A stretch of DNA of 64,000 nucleotides from Marinococcus luteus_A (GTDB lineage Bacteria > Bacillota > Bacilli > Bacillales > Marinococcaceae): NCBI RefSeq assembly GCF_034497705.1, contig NZ_JAXRUV010000001.1, positions 248,001-312,000 of the forward strand. Direction: 5' to 3'. A program made the position numbers and the translations under genes. This document shows, one piece after another, positions 59,255-64,000 of this stretch. Position 1 is the stretch's first letter. Each line of letters begins with the position of its first letter. The notes under the pieces are model-generated. The model ran no database searches and was not told the DNA's origin. It saw only the letters and a list, made by a program, of their open reading frames with translations.

Positions 59255-60475
59255 ATGGCTGATTCATGGACTTCGTTACTAAAAAATAAAACGTTTGTGC
59301 TCGTATGGCTGTCGGGCATGACGGTGATGCTTGGCTTTTCGATCTTCTTTCTTTCCGTTTCCTGGTTCGTCGTCAATGAAATGCAGCAGCCGGCCATTCT
59401 CGGGGTCGTCATGATGACGATTGCGATTCCGCGTGTGGCAATGATGATTTACGGCGGGGTGCTTGCGGACAAAATCCAGAAATCGCGTATTATGTTTACG
59501 ACGAATGCGCTGCAGGTGATCGTGATGATCGTGCTTGTGCTGCTCGTGCAGCAGGACGCTCTGCAGACGACTTCATTAATAATTTTGGCGTTTGTCTTTG
59601 GGTTTCTCGATGCGTTCTTTTTCCCGGCGGCTTCGGCGATGATTCCGAGTATTGTGCCGGTGAACCAATTACAGCAGGCCAACTCCTGGTACCAGGGCTC
59701 CACAGAGCTGATGTTTATTATCGGACCGGTGATGGGCGGCCTGTTATTAACCTTTGGGGATTTTGCCTTTGCGTTTTCCGCAGCGGCTGGCTTGATCGCT
59801 GTATCCACTGTTCTGATTTACCCGCCGCTGTTGAAAGACCCGGTGCCGGAGGCGAGAAGCGGGCGTCATACCGCCTGGATGGATCTGAAGGAGGGGCTTG
59901 CGTACGTACGTCAGTCAGGTATCCACCGGGCCGGGACGATGGTAATTATTACGATTAATTTACTGATGATCGGACCGCTGTTGATCAGCATCCCAATGCT
60001 TATCAGCGCCCTCGGAGGCGCTCCCTGGCAGCTGAGCCTGCTGGAGGGAGGATTTTCGACCGGTACCTTTTTATTGAGTGTACTGTTGGTTACGTGGTCG
60101 CTGAAGCAGCGGCGGGGTCTGTGGGTGTTAATTTCCCTCGGAGTAAGCTTTATTCTCCTCCTGGTGTTCAGCCAGGTGGAAGCGCTGCCTGTGCTGGTTG
60201 TTGTGATCACGCTGATGGGAGGGGCGGGGATGCTGGTGTACCTGCCGACGATTACGATGATCCAGGAAAAAACCGACAACAACAAGCTCGGACGGGTGAT
60301 GAGCCTGGTCAACTTTGCCTCAAGCGGATTTGAGCCTATCGCCTTTGCGCTCATTTCGTTTCTGGTCGCGGCTTCCATCCCGATCCAGACGGTGCTCCTG
60401 TACACATCTGTCACCGGGCTTGTGCTGGCCGGATTGCTATTATGGCTCAGCCCGGAGTTCCGGCAGACCGATTAG
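59255..60475 (+). CDS. MFS transporter (EntS-like exporter)
   Basis: 406-residue major facilitator with twelve predicted helices. The loop after helix 2 has GGVLADKIQKSR (the GxLaDrxgrr-type motif A), and NQLQQANSWYQGSTELMFIIGP is typical of the MFS_3/enterobactin-exporter-like group. The substrate is unknown. ATG at 59255 after CAGGAGGGCGCAG. Confidence 0.87.
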   Translation: MADSWTSLLKNKTFVLVWLSGMTVMLGFSIFFLSVSWFVVNEMQQPAILGVVMMTIAIPRVAMMIYGGVLADKIQKSRIMFTTNALQVIVMIVLVLLVQQDALQTTSLIILAFVFGFLDAFFFPAASAMIPSIVPVNQLQQANSWYQGSTELMFIIGPVMGGLLLTFGDFAFAFSAAAGLIAVSTVLIYPPLLKDPVPEARSGRHTAWMDLKEGLAYVRQSGIHRAGTMVIITINLLMIGPLLISIPMLISALGGAPWQLSLLEGGFSTGTFLLSVLLVTWSLKQRRGLWVLISLGVSFILLLVFSQVEALPVLVVVITLMGGAGMLVYLPTITMIQEKTDNNKLGRVMSLVNFASSGFEPIAFALISFLVAASIPIQTVLLYTSVTGLVLAGLLLWLSPEFRQTD

Positions 60476-60501
60476 TGTGGCCGAGGAAGCAATATGAACT
60501 A

Positions 60502-60532
60502 AGAGACGAGCTGAATGCTTGTCTCTTTTTTT
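60502..60532 (+). terminator. MFS gene terminator
   Basis: AGAGAC-x-AGC pairs with GCT-x-GTCTCT around TGAAT, followed by seven T. Confidence 0.82.
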
Positions 60533-60707
60533 AGGGAAAGCCGAAAATTCAAATTCGTTTCTATTCAAATCATATTAAGCATTTATTTTTTTGAAATAGG
60601 TATATATAATACAAATAATTCATACTTTTGTTTAAAAATAGTAAATATTTCATGATCGTGGAATGAGTAATAAATAATGGTGGCGAAAGGTCAGGAAGGA
60701 GAATACC

Positions 60708-61535
60708 GTGACGTATTCATTTAATGATGCCATGACGTTAAAGGATTTTTACACCCAAAATGCTCAATTATTCGAGCAAACGCTCATCGAAGAAGCCGCT
60801 ACGGTCAAAAAAGACGTCCGGGATATACTGCAGCGGGGCAATATTAATTTGGTGGCGAACGCCCATCAGTTTGTTTCCCTGGCGTTTGATGAAAACGAAG
60901 AGGAGCTGAAAGCATTCGCTGAACAGGAGGGCATCGTCTGGGCGGCGCAGGATATTGAATTATCCTTCAGGCTGGAATGGGTGCATGCGCTGCGCCGGAC
61001 GATCTGGCTGTTAATTGAAGCCTACCAGACGCACGCCGGGGAAAAAGAATTCCACGATTTTTTTCACTGGGAACGAAAAATAAATAACCAGGTAGATGCT
61101 TTTTTACATACGTTTTTGAAAAGTTATTCAAACTACAAGGAAACCCTTATACAAAATCAGGAGCAGTTAGTCGACTATCTTTCGACGCCGGTCATCCCGC
61201 TCGGGCGCTCGATCTGTGTACTGCCATTAATAGGACCGATTGACAGGCGGCGCCTGGGTCTGCTGGAGGAAAATGTACTGATGAAGGTGGCGGAGCAGAA
61301 AATTCAGGTGTTAATCATCGATTTGTCCGGCGCAGAGCTGATGGAGAAAGAGGAAATAAAAGACTTTATAAGAATCATTGACGGGGTCTCTTTGATGGGA
61401 AGTGAAATCGTGCTTACCGGGGTGCCGGGAAAACTGGCGATGGATCATGCTTTATTTCAGGAAGCCGGTAATTCCCGCATCAAAACCCTGGGCACGCTGC
61501 AAAGGGCGGTTAATGAATATTTTGTACGGAAGTAA
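60708..61535 (+). CDS. RsbR-like STAS-domain protein without the usual Thr sites
   Basis: 275 residues. The N-terminal half is helical (non-haem globin-like in RsbR paralogs); the C-terminal half (about 160-275) is a STAS domain starting STPVIPLGRSICVLPLIGPID. RsbR proteins build the stressosome that gates sigma-B, controlled by phosphorylation of two Thr. Here the IDT site reads IDRRR and the GVPVVDT site reads GAELMEK, so neither Thr is present. It may be a non-switchable scaffold. GTG at 60708 after AGGAAGGAGAATACC. The neighbouring universal stress gene fits a stress context. Confidence 0.75.
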   Translation: MTYSFNDAMTLKDFYTQNAQLFEQTLIEEAATVKKDVRDILQRGNINLVANAHQFVSLAFDENEEELKAFAEQEGIVWAAQDIELSFRLEWVHALRRTIWLLIEAYQTHAGEKEFHDFFHWERKINNQVDAFLHTFLKSYSNYKETLIQNQEQLVDYLSTPVIPLGRSICVLPLIGPIDRRRLGLLEENVLMKVAEQKIQVLIIDLSGAELMEKEEIKDFIRIIDGVSLMGSEIVLTGVPGKLAMDHALFQEAGNSRIKTLGTLQRAVNEYFVRK

Positions 61536-61928
61536 TCTGTCTTGTGTAAAATTCTACTTCCTCACGGGAGAACGCGTGACCCACTAGCGCTTATTTATGA
61601 GCAGGAAGGGAAAAGAAAACCAAACCGGCTGATCAGATAATTATGAGTTGTGGAACAATCAGTATGTTTTACCAGAAAATCTGTCGGGTAAATAAGTATC
61701 ATAACGTCAAGAACCATAAAAGCTTTCATAGCGTTAAAAGTAAATAAGCGGCGGAAATGAATGGATACAAAAGCCAGTACATGAGCCAGGAAAAGGAGTG
61801 AAATCCTTTTTCTGGTTTTTTATTGTCAAAACACAGTCATAAAGCAACCTATGCCAAACGGATAATAATGACAGTCGGGAAAGCAGGATGTTTGGGAGCA
61901 TAAATAATAACGAAAAAGGAAGGATAAT
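61536..61928 (+). other. Gap with a terminator hairpin; no ORF of note
   Basis: The first 250 bases show nothing I can name. A hairpin (CCAGGAAAAGGA with TCCTTTTTCTGG, 61786-61815) followed by TTTTTTAT at 61813-61823 could end the RsbR-like transcript at a distance or a small RNA. Confidence 0.5.
61786..61823 (+). terminator. Terminator upstream of the Usp gene
   Basis: The arms CCAGGAAAAGGA and TCCTTTTTCTGG pair with a single bulge or mismatch, and a T run follows. Confidence 0.78.
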
Positions 61929-62423
61929 ATGTCCCATTATAACCGTGTATTAGTAGGCGTAGAAGTGCTTGAAGGAGCTTCTCATGACGCCTTTGAGGAA
62001 GCTTGTGACGTGGCAAAGGATCATGACGCGATGCTTGTGATTGCTTTCGTTTTGGATAAAAAAGGATATGCGTCGCTCGCCAGTATGGATCCCTATGGGT
62101 TTGAGCGGTTGAAGGAGCAGGCCGGGACAAGATTAAAGGCGTACCAGGCGGCTGCTCAGCAAAGAGGTGTCACCGGCGTACAAACTGCCTTGAAAATAGG
62201 CGTGCCGCGAAAAGAAATGGTGGAAGACTTATGTAAGGAATACAGCATTGATGTTGTCGTCATCGGGCAGTCCGGGGGCTCGAAAATCGATCGTCTCCTG
62301 CTGGGAAATACGGCGAAAGCCATTCAGAAAAAAGCGATATGCGATGTGAAAGTAGTAGGCGGACAAAGCCCCGCTTCAGAGAAAGAATATGCAGGCAGCG
62401 ATTATACGCAGGAAAAACGATAG
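61929..62423 (+). CDS. Universal stress protein UspA family
   Basis: 164-residue Rossmann-like stress protein. The C-terminal VVIGQSGGSKIDRLLLGNTA approximates the nucleotide-binding G-x2-G-x9-G motif, so it may bind ATP. The ATG at 61929 follows AAAGGAAGGATAAT. A 29-residue membrane peptide follows. Confidence 0.88.
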   Translation: MSHYNRVLVGVEVLEGASHDAFEEACDVAKDHDAMLVIAFVLDKKGYASLASMDPYGFERLKEQAGTRLKAYQAAAQQRGVTGVQTALKIGVPRKEMVEDLCKEYSIDVVVIGQSGGSKIDRLLLGNTAKAIQKKAICDVKVVGGQSPASEKEYAGSDYTQEKR

Positions 62424-62504
62424 GGCAGATATTCGTTTAAATGGTTTTCCCCAGTTAAGCGTGAAGGAAAATAATGAGATTAAAGAAAGAGAGGAAATAT
62501 AAAC

Positions 62505-62594
62505 ATGGAAATAGCAGCAGTAATTTTATATGGCGTGTTTGCGGCGCTTTTGGTAGTGAATCCAGCACAAAAGAGCAAAACGAAAAGCCAGTAA
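62505..62594 (+). CDS. 29-residue membrane peptide
   Basis: A small ORF with a good ribosome site (AGAGAGGAAATATAAAC) encodes a single hydrophobic helix (IAAVILYGVFAALLVV) and a basic tail (KSKTKSQ). It follows the stress protein gene by 81 bases. The family is not recognised; single-helix peptides of this kind often modulate a membrane partner. Confidence 0.5.
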   Translation: MEIAAVILYGVFAALLVVNPAQKSKTKSQ

Positions 62595-63079
62595 CAGAAA
62601 TAGATATGTAAATTCACGAGACACTACCAGTGAGAACAGTGATCTGGTGGTTTCGGTGGATTAAAGAAGTCGTTCGAAGGGGGATCCTGAAGCGTAAGTG
62701 CAAGGCCTGGCGATCGGGCTTCACTTCATCGGCGTCTCCTATAATTTATGGCTTGAAAATCACCATTTTCACATAAAAACCGGACGTATATTCTGGCAGA
62801 TACTACACTGCCAGGCATCATCAGTGGCTCCATTGACCCGCCGTGCAATTTTTTGAGTGGATGCCGTGATATTTAACGTCCTCAGCAAATAGATGTCCAC
62901 TGAATGAAATACGCATTTATACATGTTTTTAGGAGCGGAGGTCATCTGCGCTGTCGTGATCATTGCATTAACTACACGGCGGGTCTTATGAGCCACAGTA
63001 ATAATAGTTTAATGAATAAGAAAAATCCGGGAGGTCATTCAAGTTGAATAACCTCCCGGATTTTTAACGTGAGGAATTA
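62595..63079. other. Gap with no confident gene
   Basis: A minus-strand open frame (62769-62996, 75 codons) lacks a ribosome site and a recognisable fold, so it is not called. A strong hairpin lies at 63021-63065. Nothing else is recognised. Confidence 0.5.
63021..63065. terminator. Long hairpin, terminator of the last gene
   Basis: AATCCGGGAGGT pairs with ACCTCCCGGATT, with an inner ATTCAA/TTGAAT stem; A and T runs flank it on both strands. It stands right after the stop of the minus-strand membrane protein gene. Confidence 0.85.
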
Positions 63080-63934
63080 TTATTTGATGGAGTCAGCGGT
63101 GGCCTGCCATTTTTCCCGTCGTCTCCTTTTTAACAATTCCCGGTAAAATGTTAAGCGCATCACTTCGTACAGCACCAGACAAAAAATGAGCCCAACGAAA
63201 ATGAGGAGAGTTCCAAGAACCATTCCCACCCCCGTGAGGACAAAAAAGCCTAACAATACCCATCTGGAACCCTTCATAAGAGAGAAACTCTTTTTTATAC
63301 TTGTGAAAATCCCGGTGTCAGGGTCGTCATACAGAATATACGAGACCTGCGATATACTTAAAAACAGCCATACAAAGATGCTGAACAAAAGAAAGTAAGC
63401 AAATGATATCAGGATGGACCCCACGTTCATAGCCGTGCCTAATAGAAATAAGCTGCCAATGGCCGCATATACGACCATCATGCCTATAGTGTATATCAGT
63501 AGGTTGGAAAGAACAAAGATGACCAGCCCTTTATATAACAGCTTCCAGTACCGGAAGGGATAGGTGCAGGCCCGGACGAACCGTTTCTTCATGGTGCGTT
63601 GGGTGTTGGTGATGTAATCGATCATCACGAAAAAAATCACGCTGTTCACAAAAGAAGCAATCAGTAGTGAGCGGAATGTCTCGCTGTTAAAAACAGCCAC
63701 CGGCGAAAATTGAATCTGAAGGGTCCCCTGGACAGGCAAAGTGCCCGCTAGAAGCTTGATGAAATAGCATAAAATCACCATTCCAACAATTTTTAACCAG
63801 TTACCGTTAAGAAAATCAAATGCATCCTTGAAAGCTGTTCCTATAATAAATACGCACAACCTTACTTCATAATTTGCCGGGACGAACCTTGTGGGTCTTA
63901 TAGTGATGATATGTAAATACATATAAAAAGACAT
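63080..63934 (-). CDS. Multi-pass membrane protein (DUF975-like)
   Basis: Up to 284 residues with about six hydrophobic helices and a DPDTGIFTSIKKSFSLMKGSRW segment, similar in layout to DUF975-type glycerophosphoryl-like membrane proteins (family guess only). The N-terminus is uncertain: the longest frame starts at 63934, but a hydrophilic lead (MSFYMYLHIITIRPTRFV) looks non-native and the family-like region begins at IIGTAFKDAFDFL. The function is unknown. A terminator follows. Confidence 0.65.
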   Translation of the reverse strand: MSFYMYLHIITIRPTRFVPANYEVRLCVFIIGTAFKDAFDFLNGNWLKIVGMVILCYFIKLLAGTLPVQGTLQIQFSPVAVFNSETFRSLLIASFVNSVIFFVMIDYITNTQRTMKKRFVRACTYPFRYWKLLYKGLVIFVLSNLLIYTIGMMVVYAAIGSLFLLGTAMNVGSILISFAYFLLFSIFVWLFLSISQVSYILYDDPDTGIFTSIKKSFSLMKGSRWVLLGFFVLTGVGMVLGTLLIFVGLIFCLVLYEVMRLTFYRELLKRRRREKWQATADSIK

Positions 63935-64000
63935 AATGTTTTATAAAAATAACAAAGTATCATTGTAAAGAAAAAAACTTAGGAACGCAATATTAGAGCC

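Noticed and set aside
62769..62996. Minus-strand ORF of 75 codons
   Set aside because: No ribosome site, no recognisable domain, and composition like non-coding DNA.

Overview
The window looks like chromosome of a spore-forming Bacillaceae bacterium, probably a moderate halophile or alkaliphile. This rests on the gene order ymfK - rodZ/ymfM - pgsA - cinA - recA - rny - ymdB - spoVS - miaB - ricA - mutS - mutL - miaA - hfq, the strong AGGAGG-type ribosome sites, a SpoVS gene, and the GC-rich, rather acidic core proteins. The species cannot be named from sequence alone.

Layout. (1) 1-20.4 kb is conserved core: cell shape and phospholipid synthesis, recombination and mismatch repair (recA with a LexA box and sigma-A promoter, mutS, mutL), RNA metabolism (DEAD-box helicase, RNase Y, RicA, Hfq) and tRNA modification (miaB, miaA). 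A DbpA-type DEAD-box gene sits between cinA and recA. (2) 20.4-41.25 kb is an abruptly AT-rich island that begins right after the hfq terminator and is almost wholly DNA defence. It holds a small HEPN protein, an AspBHI-like modification-dependent endonuclease, a three-gene nuclease operon (PLD, HNH, PUA-like/Mrr), a DISARM-like drmE-drmA-drmB core with drmE frameshifted, a cytosine methyltransferase fused to an NgoPII-like endonuclease, a second predicted endonuclease, a Vsr mismatch endonuclease, a second closely related cytosine methyltransferase, and a LexA/CI-type repressor whose peptidase site looks dead. (3) 41.3-45.1 kb is GC-rich again: an ascorbate-type PTS (PRD regulator, IIB, IIC). 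(4) 45.2-49.4 kb is a smaller accessory patch: a DUF4352 membrane protein, a PD-(D/E)XK protein and a DUF262-HNH (GmrSD-like) protein. (5) 49.5-64 kb is ordinary chromosome: DUF418 membrane protein, gamma-glutamyltransferase lipoprotein, MBL hydrolase, SDR, a LytTR regulator with an ABC exporter, malate:quinone oxidoreductase, MFS exporter, an RsbR-like STAS protein, a universal stress protein and a multi-pass membrane protein.

How the genes work together. The island appears to mark host DNA with 5-methylcytosine (two methyltransferases with near-identical target-recognition motifs), cut unmarked DNA (fused NgoPII-like domain, possibly the 37.2 kb protein), repair the deaminated 5mC that results (Vsr), and carry DISARM plus several further nucleases. 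The most unusual observations are a set of genes whose reading frame and Shine-Dalgarno point to AUC or AUA start codons rather than AUG (AspBHI-like nuclease, Vsr, PRD regulator), the frameshifted drmE, and a 5mC-dependent type of nuclease living beside two 5mC methyltransferases.

No tRNA, rRNA, CRISPR array, insertion sequence or integrase was recognised.
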